Shown here: in pieces, positions 17,465-27,021 of the stretch
How positions within the stretch are numbered: the first letter of the stretch is position 1
Layout: the number at the start of each line of letters is the position of its first letter
Source of the DNA: Pseudomonadota bacterium
GTDB lineage: Bacteria > Pseudomonadota > Alphaproteobacteria > Rhizobiales > Devosiaceae
Assembly: GCA_023391095.1 (NCBI GenBank)
Contig: JAEWBN010000020.1
Span: 62,001 to 126,000 of the forward strand
Reading direction: 5' to 3'
DNA length: 64,000 bases
The notes under the pieces: generated by a model
The model's database searches: none
Seen by the model: only the letters and a program-made list of their open reading frames with translations
Told to the model about the DNA's origin: nothing
Translations under genes and position numbers: made by a program

Positions 17465-19333
17465 CTACTGCGCGCTGGCGCCGCCGGTCCTCGCGGCCTT
17501 TTCGGCGTCCCACCACCAGATCGTGGGGAAACCCGAGGAGAATTCGGGCAGGGTTTCGGGGCGGCTGAAGCGGTCCCAGCGGGCCGAGCGCGAGGTGCGC
17601 AGGGAATAGCTCGGGATGATGATGTGGTTGGCCAGCAGCACCCGGTCGAGCGCCTTGACGATGGCTTCCTGCTCCTCGCGGTCCGCCGCCACGATCAGTT
17701 TGTCGATCAGGGCATCCACGCCGGGGTCCTTGAGCCCGGTATAGTTCTGCGAACCCTCCTGATCGGCGCTGGACGAGCCGAAGAAGAAGCGCTGCTCGTT
17801 GCCCGGCGAGAAGGACTGGTCCCAGGACGTATAGATCATGTCATAGTCCCGGCTGCGCAGCCGGTTGATGTATTGGGGGCTGTCCACGGTGCGGATGGTG
17901 GCGGCAATGCCCATCTGGCCCAGATTGGTCACGAGGTTCTGCGCCACCGGCTCGATGGTGGGGCCATTGAGAAGGATTTCGATGGTGAAGGGATTGCCGC
18001 TGGGGTCAAGCAGGCGCGTGCCGTCGCGGGTATAGCCGGCGTCGAGCAGCATCTGGGTTGCCGTGGCAAGGTTCTCGTAAAGCGCATCCGGGTTGCCGCT
18101 CACCGGATTGGTGTAAACCTCGGTGAAAACTTCTGATGGCACGAGGTCGCGCACGCTTTCGAGGATTTCGAGCTCCCTGCCTTCCGGCAGGCCCGACGAG
18201 CGGAAGGGCAGGCCGAAGAAGAAGCTGTCGATACGCTCATACTGTCCATAGAACAGGGTGTTGCTCAGCTCCTCGAAATCGAAGGCATAGTTGAGCGCCT
18301 CGCGGACCCGCGGATCGGCAAACTTGTCACGGCGCAGGTTCATGCCGAAGCCCACCATGGCGCCCGAGCCGTTATAGTCCTGCGGGAACAGCTCCTGCAC
18401 CACGCGGCCATCCTTGACCGCGGGGAAGTCATAGGCGGTCGCCCAGCGGGCGGCCATGTTTTCCACCCACCAGTCGAACTGGTCGCCCTTGAAGGCCTCG
18501 AACTGCACGGTCAGGTCGAGGAAATACTCGATCTGGTAGCGGTCGAAATTGTTGGTGCCGACATGGGTGGGGTGATCGTTGCCCCAATAGTCCTCCACCC
18601 GCTCGTAAGTGATCGAGCGGCCGGCATCGAAGCTGGCAAGGCGATAGGGGCCTGATCCGAGCGGCGGCTCCAGCGTGGACTCGGCGATATTGCGCTGCTT
18701 GCCATTGGCATCGGTGCCTTCCCACCAGTGCTGCGGCAGCACCAGCAATTGCCCCAGGATCAGCGGCAATTCCCGATTGCCGGTCTCGTTGAAGGTAAAG
18801 GTCACCTCGCCCGGCGCGGTCACCGCAACATCGGTGATGCTGGCATAATACTGGTCGACATTGGGATTGAGCTCGCGCTGCTTGTTGAACGACCAGACGA
18901 CGTCCTCGGCGGTCACCGGCTCGCCGTCATGCCAGCGCGCATCGGGGTCCATGCGAAAGGTCACCGAGCCATAGTCGGGCGCGATCTTGAGCGCCTCGGC
19001 CAGCAGCACGTAATAGGTACCCACCTCGTCCAGCGAGGGCGTCATCAGCGTTTCATAGATGAGACCCAGCCCGCCGGCCGCTTCCCCCTTGGGCAGGATG
19101 GGATTGAACGTGTCAAAGCCGCCCATGTCGCCCAGCCGCACCGTGCCGCCCTTGGGGGCGTCGACATTGACATAGTCGAAATGGGTGTAGTCGGGCCCGT
19201 ACTTGGCCTCTCCTTCGAGATTGATCGAATTGGACCAGACATCGGTGGGGGTCTGGGCCAGCGCCGCGGACGCCAGGCCAAGGGCCATGGCTGCGGCCAG
19301 CAGCAGTCTGGAGAGCTTGGAAGAGAGCGTCAT
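17465..19333 (-). CDS. yejA: Extracellular solute-binding protein, YejA type (family 5)
   Basis: This 622-residue periplasmic binding protein has a signal peptide ending near ALAQ (residue 27). It shows the SBP family 5 layout: FDTFNPILPKGEAAGG, a stretch with FRMDPDARWHDGEPVTAEDV, and a long C-terminal lobe. It closely follows the YejA class that binds oligopeptides and microcin-C-like peptides. It is the last gene of the yej operon, 33 bp after yejF, whereas the binding protein often comes first. A terminator follows it. Confidence 0.88.
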   Translation of the reverse strand: MTLSSKLSRLLLAAAMALGLASAALAQTPTDVWSNSINLEGEAKYGPDYTHFDYVNVDAPKGGTVRLGDMGGFDTFNPILPKGEAAGGLGLIYETLMTPSLDEVGTYYVLLAEALKIAPDYGSVTFRMDPDARWHDGEPVTAEDVVWSFNKQRELNPNVDQYYASITDVAVTAPGEVTFTFNETGNRELPLILGQLLVLPQHWWEGTDANGKQRNIAESTLEPPLGSGPYRLASFDAGRSITYERVEDYWGNDHPTHVGTNNFDRYQIEYFLDLTVQFEAFKGDQFDWWVENMAARWATAYDFPAVKDGRVVQELFPQDYNGSGAMVGFGMNLRRDKFADPRVREALNYAFDFEELSNTLFYGQYERIDSFFFGLPFRSSGLPEGRELEILESVRDLVPSEVFTEVYTNPVSGNPDALYENLATATQMLLDAGYTRDGTRLLDPSGNPFTIEILLNGPTIEPVAQNLVTNLGQMGIAATIRTVDSPQYINRLRSRDYDMIYTSWDQSFSPGNEQRFFFGSSSADQEGSQNYTGLKDPGVDALIDKLIVAADREEQEAIVKALDRVLLANHIIIPSYSLRTSRSARWDRFSRPETLPEFSSGFPTIWWWDAEKAARTGGASAQ

Positions 19334-19366
19334 GGGGCGGCTCCTTGGGAGTGTTCGGCTCGAAGG

Positions 19367-21001
19367 TTAGTCGGTTTGCTGTGCGGACGGCAATGCGTCT
19401 GCTGTCCCGCTCGTGCCCGGCGCCAGATCGAAGGCCGCCGCCATCAGCTGTCGCGTATAGGCTTGGGCAGGATTGGCGAAAATCTCGGCGGCAGGTCCGG
19501 CTTCCACCACCTTGCCTGCGCGCATGATGATCAGCCGGTGCGCCAGGGCCCGCACCACGCGCAGGTCGTGGCTGATAAAGAGATAGCTCAGGCCGCGCCG
19601 TTTCTGCGCGGCCTGCAAGAGGTCGATGATCTGCGCCTGGATCGACACGTCGAGAGCCGAAGTGGGCTCGTCCAGCACCAGAAAATCGGGCTCAAGAATC
19701 AGCGCCCGGGCAATGGCGATGCGCTGGCGCTGGCCCCCGGAAAATTCGTGCGGATAGCGGTTGGCGACGGCGGGGTCGAGCCCCACTTCGCGCAGCACAG
19801 CCGCCACCTTTTGGCTGCGCTCGGTCGCTGACAGTTTGGGGAAATGGACGCCCAGCCCTTCCTCGACGATCTCGCTTACCGACATGCGTGGGCTGAGCGA
19901 ACCAAAGGGATCCTGGAAGACGATCTGCATGTGCCGGCGCAGCGGTCGCATGCCGCGCCAGGATTTGGCCTGCACATCCTGCCCCAGAACCACGATGCGC
20001 CCCTTGGAGCTGATGAGGCGCAATATGGCGTAGCCAAGGGTGGACTTGCCCGAGCCGCTTTCCCCCACCACGCCGAGCGTTTCGCCCTTGCGGATGGTGA
20101 GATCGACGCCATCGACGGCGCGCAGGTGCCCGACGACGCGGCGCAGCAAGCCGCGCTTGATGGGAAACCAGACCTTGAGGTCCTGGGTCTCCACCAGCAC
20201 CGGAGCATCGGCGATCATGGCCGGTGGTTCTCCGCGCGGCGCGGCGGCCAGCAATTGCCTTGTATAGGCGTGTCCGGGTGCGCTGAAGATGGTTTGGACC
20301 GGCCCGCTTTCCACGATCTCGCCAGACTTCATGACACAGACGCGGTCCGCAATGGCCCGCACGATGGACAGATCATGGGTGATGAACAGCATGGCCATGC
20401 CGTTCTGAGCCTGGAGGTGTTTCAGCAGCTCCAGGATCTGCGCCTGTACGGTCACGTCGAGCGCCGTCGTCGGTTCGTCGGCAACCAGCAGCTTGGGATT
20501 ATTGGCCAGCGCCATGGCGATCATCACGCGCTGCCGCTGCCCGCCGGAAAGCTGGTGCGGAAAGTCGTCCATCCGGCTCGCCGGCTCGGGAATGCCGACC
20601 TGTCCAAGCAGCTCGATCGCCCGATGCCGCGCCGGGATGCCGCGGAGGCCCTGATGCACCCGCAGCGTTTCCATGATCTGCCGCCCGATGGTGTGCACCG
20701 GGTTGAGCGAGCTCATCGGTTCCTGGAAGATCATCCCCACCTTGCCGCCGCGCACCGTGCGCAGTTCCTCGTCGGATGCCGAAACGAGATCGGCGCCGTC
20801 AAAGCGGATGCTGCCCTCGAGTTGCGCCGTCTGTGGCTGTAGCCCCAGCACGGACAGCGCCGTCACCGACTTGCCCGAGCCGCTTTCCCCCACCAGCGCC
20901 AGCGTCTCCCCCGGCGCGATGTCGAACGAGACGTTGCGCGCGGCCTCTAAACTGCCAAAGCGCACATTCAGCCCCTCGACCGACAGGATCGGCGCGCTCA
21001 T
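19367..21001 (-). CDS. yejF: Peptide ABC transporter, double ATP-binding protein YejF
   Basis: This 544-residue protein contains two complete ABC ATPase domains in tandem. The first (1-260) has Walker A GESGSGKS, signature LSGGQRQRV and Walker B LLVADEPTTALD. The second (about 275-535) has GESGSGKS, FSGGQRQRI and FLVLDEPTSALD. Each half ends with the oligopeptide-transporter extension. The fused form is typical of YejF and of GsiA/MsbA-like peptide importers. It overlaps yejE by 4 bp. Confidence 0.92.
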   Translation of the reverse strand: MSAPILSVEGLNVRFGSLEAARNVSFDIAPGETLALVGESGSGKSVTALSVLGLQPQTAQLEGSIRFDGADLVSASDEELRTVRGGKVGMIFQEPMSSLNPVHTIGRQIMETLRVHQGLRGIPARHRAIELLGQVGIPEPASRMDDFPHQLSGGQRQRVMIAMALANNPKLLVADEPTTALDVTVQAQILELLKHLQAQNGMAMLFITHDLSIVRAIADRVCVMKSGEIVESGPVQTIFSAPGHAYTRQLLAAAPRGEPPAMIADAPVLVETQDLKVWFPIKRGLLRRVVGHLRAVDGVDLTIRKGETLGVVGESGSGKSTLGYAILRLISSKGRIVVLGQDVQAKSWRGMRPLRRHMQIVFQDPFGSLSPRMSVSEIVEEGLGVHFPKLSATERSQKVAAVLREVGLDPAVANRYPHEFSGGQRQRIAIARALILEPDFLVLDEPTSALDVSIQAQIIDLLQAAQKRRGLSYLFISHDLRVVRALAHRLIIMRAGKVVEAGPAAEIFANPAQAYTRQLMAAAFDLAPGTSGTADALPSAQQTD

Positions 21002-22134
21002 TTCAGCACCTTGCGGGGGTCGAATGCATCACGCACCGCCTCGCCAATGAAGACCAGCAGCGTCATGATGACGGCGATGGTGAAAAAGCCCGTCAGCCCC
21101 AGCCAGGGCGCCTGAAGGTTGTTCTTGCCCTGCGCCAGGAGTTCCCCCAGCGAGGGCGATCCCGGTGGCAGGCCGAAGCCGAGGAAGTCGAGCGAGGTCA
21201 GCGTCGCCACCGACCCCGAAAGGATGAACGGCATGAAGGTCAGCGTCGCCACCATGGCGTTGGGCAGCAGGTGCCTCATCATGATGGTGCGGTTGGAGAC
21301 GCCGAGCGCTCGAGCCGCCGCGACATATTCGAAATTGCGGGCGCGCAGGAATTCGGCGCGCACGATTCCCACCAGCGACACCCAGGAAAACAGCAGCAGG
21401 ATGCCCAGCAGCACCCAGAAGCTGGGGGTGATGACACTCGAAATGATCAGCAGCAGATAGAGCGCCGGCACCGAAGTCCAGATTTCGATGAGCCGCTGCG
21501 CGATGAGGTCGACCCAGCCGCCGAAATAGCCCTGCATGGCACCGGCGGCGACGCCGATGACCGAGGACACGACGGTCAGAATCAGCCCGAACAGCACCGA
21601 GATGCGGAAGCCGTGGATCAGTCGCGCCAGCACGTCCCGCCCACGATCGTCCGTCCCCAGCCAATGCATGTTGGACGGGATGCAGTTGGGGTCCTCAACG
21701 CCTTGCGGATAGCGCTGGCATTGCTGTTCGCGGGTCAGCATCCAGCTGGGCGGATTGGCGCCTGAAAAGGGCAGGTAGCTGTCGACCGTCTGGTGCCCGA
21801 AGCGGATCAGCGGCCAGATCGCCCAGCCATGGGCGTCGATCTCGCGCATGGTTGCGCCCAGCCGGTAATTGGTGGTGGGCAGGAACCCGCCGAACTTTTC
21901 CCCCGGATAATCGACCAGCGCCGGCACCAGCAGTTCGCCCTTGTAGGACACGATGATCGGCCGGTCATTGGCGATGAACTCGGCGCCGAGCGTCAGCGTG
22001 AAGAGCACGAGGAAAATCCAGAAGCTCCACCAGCCGCGCCTGTTGGCCTTGAAGGCGGCCCAGCGCCGCTGGTTGAGCGGGGAAAGGCGCGAGGGCCGGG
22101 GCAGGGCGGTGATGTCGGCCGTCATGTCGCTCAT
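20998..22134 (-). CDS. yejE: Peptide ABC transporter permease YejE
   Basis: This 378-residue permease starts with a cytosolic N terminus (RRWAAFKANRRGWWSFW), then a first membrane helix. A large periplasmic insert of about 120 residues follows (including the WLGTDDRGRDVLARL motif), and then five helices with the binding-protein-dependent transport signature (EFLRARNFEYVAAARALGVS). This fits YejE/DppC. The ATG at 22134 overlaps the yejB stop by 4 bp, which supports this start over longer in-frame extensions. Confidence 0.92.
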   Translation of the reverse strand: MSDMTADITALPRPSRLSPLNQRRWAAFKANRRGWWSFWIFLVLFTLTLGAEFIANDRPIIVSYKGELLVPALVDYPGEKFGGFLPTTNYRLGATMREIDAHGWAIWPLIRFGHQTVDSYLPFSGANPPSWMLTREQQCQRYPQGVEDPNCIPSNMHWLGTDDRGRDVLARLIHGFRISVLFGLILTVVSSVIGVAAGAMQGYFGGWVDLIAQRLIEIWTSVPALYLLLIISSVITPSFWVLLGILLLFSWVSLVGIVRAEFLRARNFEYVAAARALGVSNRTIMMRHLLPNAMVATLTFMPFILSGSVATLTSLDFLGFGLPPGSPSLGELLAQGKNNLQAPWLGLTGFFTIAVIMTLLVFIGEAVRDAFDPRKVLK

Positions 22135-23243
22135 ACTTCGCGGCTTTCGAAGTCGAGCCGCGGATCGACCCACATATAGGCGAGGTCGGAAATGAGCCCG
22201 ATGATGAGCCCGAGCAGCGAGAAGATGTAGAGCGTCGCAAACACCACCGGATAGTCGCGATTGACCACCGACTGGAAGCCCAGCAGGCCCAGCCCATCGA
22301 GCGAGAAGATGGTCTCGATCAGCAGCGATCCGCCAAAGAAGATGCCGACGAATGCACCCGGAAATCCGGCAATGATCAGCATCATGGCATTGCGGAACAC
22401 ATGCCCATAGAGCACCTGCCGCTCGGTCAGGCCCTTGGATCGGGCGGTCGTCACATATTGCTTGCCAATCTCGTCGAGAAAGGAATTCTTGGTCAGCAGG
22501 GTCGAGGTCGCAAAGGCGCTCAGCCCCATGGCGATGATGGGCAGGACCAGATGCCAGAAATAGTCCAGCACCTGCCGCCACCAGGGAAAGCTTTCAAAAC
22601 CCGGCGAGGTCAGCCCGCGCAACGGGAAGATCGACCAGAACGATCCCCCGGCGAACAGCACCACCAGCGCAATGGCGATCAGAAAACCCGGCACCGCATA
22701 GCCAATGATGATGATGGTCGAGGTCCACACGTCGAACCGCGATCCGTCGCGCACCGCCTTGGCGATACCCAGGGGAATCGAGACGCCATAGGCGATCAGC
22801 GTCATCCAGAGCCCGAGCGAGATCGAAACCGGCATCTTTTCGAGCACCAGGTCGATCACCAAGATGTCGCGGTAGTAGCTTTCGCCGAAATCGAAGCGCA
22901 GGTAGTTGCCGATCATGGTGAAAAACCGCTCGAGCGGCGGCTTGTCGAAGCCGAACTGCCGCTCGATCCGCTCCACCAGTTCGGGCGGAAGGCCCTGGCT
23001 GCCGCGATAGGCCGAACCACCGGCCGCCGGTCCGCCCTGCTGGGGTTGCGGCTGCGCCGCCATGTCCCCGGCCTGGTTGCCGGTAATGCGGTCCATGATG
23101 CTGGCATTCTGGCCGGAAAGATTGGCCAGAGCCTGCTCCACCGGACCGCCGGGCGCGAACTGGGTAATGGCAAAGGAAATAGCCATGATCCCGAACACGG
23201 TGGGGATCATCAGCAAGAGCCGGCGGATGATATAGGCGACCAT
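22131..23243 (-). CDS. yejB: Peptide ABC transporter permease YejB
   Basis: This 370-residue DppB/YejB-type permease begins MVAYIIRRLLLMIPTVFGI and has six predicted helices. A periplasmic stretch rich in Gln, Pro and Gly (residues 50-80) follows the first helix, and the EAA-type loop (GKQYVTTARSKGLTERQV) lies near residue 285. It is the first gene of the minus-strand yejBEFA operon, so its promoter lies within about 185 bp before 23243. Confidence 0.92.
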   Translation of the reverse strand: MVAYIIRRLLLMIPTVFGIMAISFAITQFAPGGPVEQALANLSGQNASIMDRITGNQAGDMAAQPQPQQGGPAAGGSAYRGSQGLPPELVERIERQFGFDKPPLERFFTMIGNYLRFDFGESYYRDILVIDLVLEKMPVSISLGLWMTLIAYGVSIPLGIAKAVRDGSRFDVWTSTIIIIGYAVPGFLIAIALVVLFAGGSFWSIFPLRGLTSPGFESFPWWRQVLDYFWHLVLPIIAMGLSAFATSTLLTKNSFLDEIGKQYVTTARSKGLTERQVLYGHVFRNAMMLIIAGFPGAFVGIFFGGSLLIETIFSLDGLGLLGFQSVVNRDYPVVFATLYIFSLLGLIIGLISDLAYMWVDPRLDFESREV

Positions 23244-23427
23244 GCTGCTCCGGCGGAGGGTTGGGCTATCGCGATTTGTTGCCCGTCTGCGGCGCCGGGC
23301 AAATCACCTTGCGGTGACACATTCGCCCCAATGCACCACTTCAATGCCCGCTTGGCAATCATTTAGCGCCATCAATGGCTTGATTGGCCCTCAATGCTCC
23401 CGCACCATGGGGGCAACAGGAGGTGCC

Positions 23428-23661
23428 ATGCGCTTTGAACCCATCATCCAGGTGAAAAACCAGTCCGCCGCCCGCATCCTGCTCGTGGCGCTCAAGGCCC
23501 ACGGCTTTCATCCGCTGGAGCCGCGGGAGGGCGGATTGCCCGGCGTGCCCAATCTTTTCGGGCCCGGCGGCTTTGTGATCGAGGTTCCCGAGGATGAGGC
23601 GGCCGATGCCGGAATGCTGGCGCGGGACCTGCTCAAGGACATGGGCAACGCCGCCCCGTAA
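23428..23661 (+). CDS. DUF2007-like small protein
   Basis: This is a 77-residue soluble protein. The start is well supported by ACAGGAGGTG a few bases before the ATG. It has the pattern of DUF2007 (putative signal transducing) proteins: an N-terminal alpha-beta unit in which a helix (SAARILLVALKAHGF) is followed by a GGLPGVPNLFG turn, a short beta strand (GFVIEVPE) and a final helix (DAGMLARDLL). No enzymatic residues are evident. The function is unknown. Confidence 0.65.
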   Translation: MRFEPIIQVKNQSAARILLVALKAHGFHPLEPREGGLPGVPNLFGPGGFVIEVPEDEAADAGMLARDLLKDMGNAAP

Positions 23662-23781
23662 AAGCGCCACAATGCAACGATAGGTGCGACTTGCGGGTTG
23701 GGCAATTGAACGATGGGGCAGCTTTGTTTATAAGCCGCCACAAGTGTTAATTTTGCTTAAGCCCTTGGGCAGGAGTGATCA

Positions 23782-24381
23782 ATGCAGGATTGGAAGCGCG
23801 GCGCTTCTTCTGTCGCCGGCCTGGTAGCGGTGGCCCTTCTGGTGGCGGCGTGTTCGCCCACCAGCCGGACCAATACGGCCAATCTCAATGTCATCGGTGC
23901 GCCCCCGGCCGCCCAGCCGGTGCAGACCTCCACCGTGCAGCAGAATACGCTGCCGGCGATTGGCGCCACCGGCACCCCGGCCCCCGGCCTGTCCGGCCAG
24001 CCCGTCCTGGGCGGCGCTCCGGCAACCACGCAGGTGGCCGGCGTCGGCGCTGGTTCGATCACCACGGTCGGCGCTCCGGTCGGCGGTGGCATGACCACCG
24101 GCGTGTCCACTGGTCCGGAAGGCGTATGGAACGTGGTTGCCGGCTCGGCGACCTGCCGGCTCAACCTGCCGATGACCGCCAAGACCGGCACTAATTACTA
24201 CCGCGCCTCCGCCCCGGGCTGCACCGTGCCCCAGCTTGCCTCTGTCACCGGCTGGCAGCAGGTTGGCAGCCAGCTGCAGCTTTACGATGACAACGGCAAC
24301 ATTGCCGCTTTCCTCGCGCCCTCGGGTGGCCGCTATATCGGCACAATGAGCGGCGGCCAGGCCGTCTCGATGGCCCGCTAA
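23782..24381 (+). CDS. Lipoprotein with AprI/Inh-like protease-inhibitor domain
   Basis: This 199-residue lipoprotein has a lipobox ending at C24 (LLVAAC). A low-complexity Pro/Ala/Thr/Gly linker follows (about residues 30-112). The C-terminal domain (about 113-199) starts GVWNVVAGSATCRLNLP, with one Cys pair (C125 and C142 region), and ends in GGRYIGTMSGGQAVSM. This matches the AprI/Inh beta-barrel family of metalloprotease inhibitors, common as outer membrane lipoproteins in Hyphomicrobiales. Whether it inhibits a protease here is unknown. A terminator follows directly. Confidence 0.75.
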   Translation: MQDWKRGASSVAGLVAVALLVAACSPTSRTNTANLNVIGAPPAAQPVQTSTVQQNTLPAIGATGTPAPGLSGQPVLGGAPATTQVAGVGAGSITTVGAPVGGGMTTGVSTGPEGVWNVVAGSATCRLNLPMTAKTGTNYYRASAPGCTVPQLASVTGWQQVGSQLQLYDDNGNIAAFLAPSGGRYIGTMSGGQAVSMAR

Positions 24382-24388
24382 ATTCCGA

Positions 24389-24416
24389 AAGCCGGTCCGG
24401 TGGGCCGGCTTTTTTG
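24389..24416 (+). terminator. Rho-independent terminator
   Basis: AAGCCGG at 24389-24395 pairs with CCGGCTT at 24405-24411, followed by a run of T. It lies 8 bp after the Inh-like lipoprotein gene. Confidence 0.85.
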
Positions 24417-24460
24417 TTTGACCGGCGCGCCGCGACTTTCTAGTTCCCTTCCAAAATGTC

Positions 24461-24518
24461 ACCCCCGCGAAAGCGGGGGTCTCCGTTTGGCCAAAATGGG
24501 ATTCCCGCCAGCGGGAAT
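24461..24518. repeat. Two-hairpin intergenic repeat, family A copy 1
   Basis: An 8-bp stem with a GAAA tetraloop (ACCCCCGC / GCGGGGGT, 24461-24480) is followed by a second hairpin (ATTCCCGC / GCGGGAAT, 24501-24518). A second copy with the same architecture is at 26899-26964. Such palindromic units are scattered through many alphaproteobacterial genomes. Confidence 0.7.
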
Positions 24519-24553
24519 GACGCCGTGATCTTGCCTGCCACCAAGGGCGTTTG

Positions 24554-25693
24554 ATGAGTATTGCTGACAAATTCCCTGTCCGCGCCGCATATGACGAGCT
24601 GGTCGCCCGTGGCGCGCTGACGCCTGATCCGGCCCAGGTCGATGCCACGCGGGAGCTGGACCGGGTGCTGGCCGATCTCGTCGCCAGCAAGCCCAAAAAG
24701 CTGTTTGGGTTCTTCGAAAAGCCGGCAGCGGCCGTGCGCGGACTCTACCTTCATGGCGAGGTGGGCCGGGGCAAGACCATGCTCATGGATCTCTTTTACG
24801 CCGCGGTTCCCTTTTCCGAGAAACGGCGCCTCCATTTCCATGAATTCATGGACGAGGTGCATACCGGCATCGCCGCCTTCCGCAAGTCGGCAAAGGGCCG
24901 CGATGACAATGCCGATCCGGTCGAGGCGGTGGTCAAGCCCATCCTCCGGTCGGGCCTGCGCCTTCTTTGCCTCGATGAATTCCACGTTCACGACATCACC
25001 AATGCCATGCTGCTGGACCGGCTGTTCGGCAAGCTCTTTGCCGGCGGCGTGACGCTGGTCGCCACCTCCAATGTCGTGCCGGACGGGCTCTACAAGGACG
25101 GGCTCAATCGCCAGCTCTTTCTGCCGTTCATTGCGCTGCTCAAGGAAAAGACCGTGGTTGCGGCCCTGCCGTCCGAACAGGATTACCGGCGGCTCAAATT
25201 TGCCGGCCAGCAGGTCTATGCCTTCGGCACCGGGCCCGAGGTCACGGCCACCATGGATAGGCTCTGGCTGCGCATTACCGGTGGCGAGCCGGGCGAGCCC
25301 GGCGTGGTGGACAGCATCGGCCGCCAGATTCCGGTGCCGCGCATGGCCATGGGCGCGGCCCGCTTCGGCTTTGCCGATCTTTGTGAAAAGCCCCTGGGCA
25401 CGCGCGACTTCGTCCGCATTGCCCACCACTTCGATTCCCTTGTCATCGACAATGTCATCCAGATGGATCGCACCCGGTCCGACGCCGCCAAGCGCTTCAT
25501 CCTCCTGATCGACAGCCTCTATGATCGGGGCGTCAAACTAGCCGCCAGCTTCACCGTGCCGCTCGAACAACTCGGTGCCGACGACAAGACCGCCTTCGAG
25601 TTTCAGCGCACCCTCTCCCGACTCACTGAAATGCAGTCCGAGGAGTATCTCGGCAAAGGGCTCCGCGACGCGCCCTCGAGCGAAACGGACTAG
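24554..25693 (+). CDS. zapE: Cell division protein ZapE (AFG1-family ATPase)
   Basis: This 379-residue P-loop ATPase has Walker A GEVGRGKT (68-75), Walker B LLCLDEFHVHD (near 140) and the family motif FARFGFADLCEKPLG-like near 275. It matches AFG1/ZapE, which in E. coli acts at the constricting Z-ring and in mitochondria handles misfolded inner membrane proteins. The chosen ATG is 3 bp after an in-frame TTG. It lies just upstream of mdh, an order common in alphaproteobacteria. Confidence 0.9.
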   Translation: MSIADKFPVRAAYDELVARGALTPDPAQVDATRELDRVLADLVASKPKKLFGFFEKPAAAVRGLYLHGEVGRGKTMLMDLFYAAVPFSEKRRLHFHEFMDEVHTGIAAFRKSAKGRDDNADPVEAVVKPILRSGLRLLCLDEFHVHDITNAMLLDRLFGKLFAGGVTLVATSNVVPDGLYKDGLNRQLFLPFIALLKEKTVVAALPSEQDYRRLKFAGQQVYAFGTGPEVTATMDRLWLRITGGEPGEPGVVDSIGRQIPVPRMAMGAARFGFADLCEKPLGTRDFVRIAHHFDSLVIDNVIQMDRTRSDAAKRFILLIDSLYDRGVKLAASFTVPLEQLGADDKTAFEFQRTLSRLTEMQSEEYLGKGLRDAPSSETD

Positions 25694-25700
25694 ACCCCCT

Positions 25701-25741
25701 TTCTTCTCCCATCGGGGAGAAACCGAAGGGCGGATGAGGGG
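25701..25741. repeat. Dispersed palindromic repeat, family B copy 1
   Basis: TTCTCCC / GGGAGAA-type hairpin followed by a CGGATGAGGGG tail. A related copy is at 34491-34537. This is a common intergenic repeat type in Hyphomicrobiales. Confidence 0.65.
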
Positions 25742-25922
25742 ACGGCAGCCCCATGCCAACAGGGCACCGCGTCGGCTGCTCACCAACCCTTTGCCCATCC
25801 GGCACGGACCCATCGCCCATGAGCAAGACCCTTTCCCGCTTTACGACGAAGGGTTCACTTGCCGGGGATTGCTCTGAGGGTTAAGACGTGCGCCAATTCA
25901 ACGCAGTCTGGGATGAGGACTT

Positions 25923-26885
25923 ATGGCGCGCAAGAAAATTGCCCTTATCGGTGCAGGTCAGATCGGCGGCACCCTGGCGCTGCTGGCAGCGCAGAAGGAA
26001 CTCGGCGACGTGGTGCTGTTCGACGTGGTCGACGGCGTGCCGCAGGGCAAGGCCCTGGACATCGCCCAGTCCGCTCCGGCCCAGGGCTTCGACTCCTCGC
26101 TCAAGGGCACGTCCGAATACAAGGACATTGCCGGCGCCGACGTGGTGATCGTCACCGCCGGCGTGCCGCGCAAGCCCGGCATGAGCCGCGATGACCTGCT
26201 CGAAATCAACCTCAAGGTGATGGAGCAGGTGGGTGTCGGCATCGCCAAGTATGCTCCCGACGCTCTGGTCATCTGCATCACCAACCCGCTCGACGCCATG
26301 GTCTGGGCGCTGCAGAAGTTCTCCGGACTGCCGACCAACAAGGTCATCGGCATGGCTGGCGTGCTCGACAGCTCGCGTTTTGTCCACTTCATCGCCGAAG
26401 AGCTGGGCGTGTCGGTGGAAGACGTTTCCGCCTTCGTGCTGGGCGGCCACGGCGACACCATGGTGCCGCTGACCCGCTATTCCACCGTCGCCGGCATCCC
26501 GCTCACCGACATCGTCAAGATGGGCTGGATGAGCAAGGAAAAGCTCGACGAGATCGTCCAGCGCACCCGTGATGGCGGTGCCGAGATCGTCGGCCTGCTC
26601 AAGACCGGTTCGGCCTTCTACGCGCCTGCCGCTTCTGCCATTACCATGGCCGAGAGCTACCTCAAGGACAAGAAGCGCGTCCTGCCGTCCGCCGCCTTCC
26701 TTAATGGCGAATATGGCGTCAAGGACACCTATGTGGGCGTTCCCGTCGTCATCGGCGCCGGCGGGGCGGAAAAGATCGTCGAGATCTCGCTCAACTCGGC
26801 CGAACAGAAGGCCTTCGACAAGTCGGTCGCGGCGGTTGAAGGCCTGATCGAGGCCTGCAAGAAGATCCAGCCCAAGCTGGCTTGA
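25923..26885 (+). CDS. mdh: Malate dehydrogenase
   Basis: This 320-residue LDH-like malate dehydrogenase has the NAD motif GAGQIGG (10-16), D34 for NAD selectivity and substrate arginines at R83, R89 and R152. The proton-acceptor histidine is H176 in GGHGDTMVP. It oxidises malate to oxaloacetate. It heads the TCA gene series mdh-sucCDAB, 137 bp before sucC with a palindromic repeat in between. Confidence 0.96.
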   Translation: MARKKIALIGAGQIGGTLALLAAQKELGDVVLFDVVDGVPQGKALDIAQSAPAQGFDSSLKGTSEYKDIAGADVVIVTAGVPRKPGMSRDDLLEINLKVMEQVGVGIAKYAPDALVICITNPLDAMVWALQKFSGLPTNKVIGMAGVLDSSRFVHFIAEELGVSVEDVSAFVLGGHGDTMVPLTRYSTVAGIPLTDIVKMGWMSKEKLDEIVQRTRDGGAEIVGLLKTGSAFYAPAASAITMAESYLKDKKRVLPSAAFLNGEYGVKDTYVGVPVVIGAGGAEKIVEISLNSAEQKAFDKSVAAVEGLIEACKKIQPKLA

Positions 26886-26898
26886 ACCTGATGGCGCC

Positions 26899-26964
26899 AT
26901 CCCCGCGAAAGCGGGGATTAGCCTTTCCGGGCGCCTGAAATGAGTTTCCCGCCCCGGCGGGAAT
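26899..26964. repeat. Two-hairpin intergenic repeat, family A copy 2
   Basis: ATCCCCGC / GCGGGGAT around a GAAA loop (26899-26918), then TTTCCCGC / GCGGGAAT (26945-26964). It has the same layout as 24461-24518. Being between mdh and sucC, it could affect transcript processing. Confidence 0.7.
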
Positions 26965-27021
26965 GAGGCGGTGGGGCAGGGCCCTGATCGCAGCGAAATA
27001 CCCACCCCAAGGGGACCAGAC

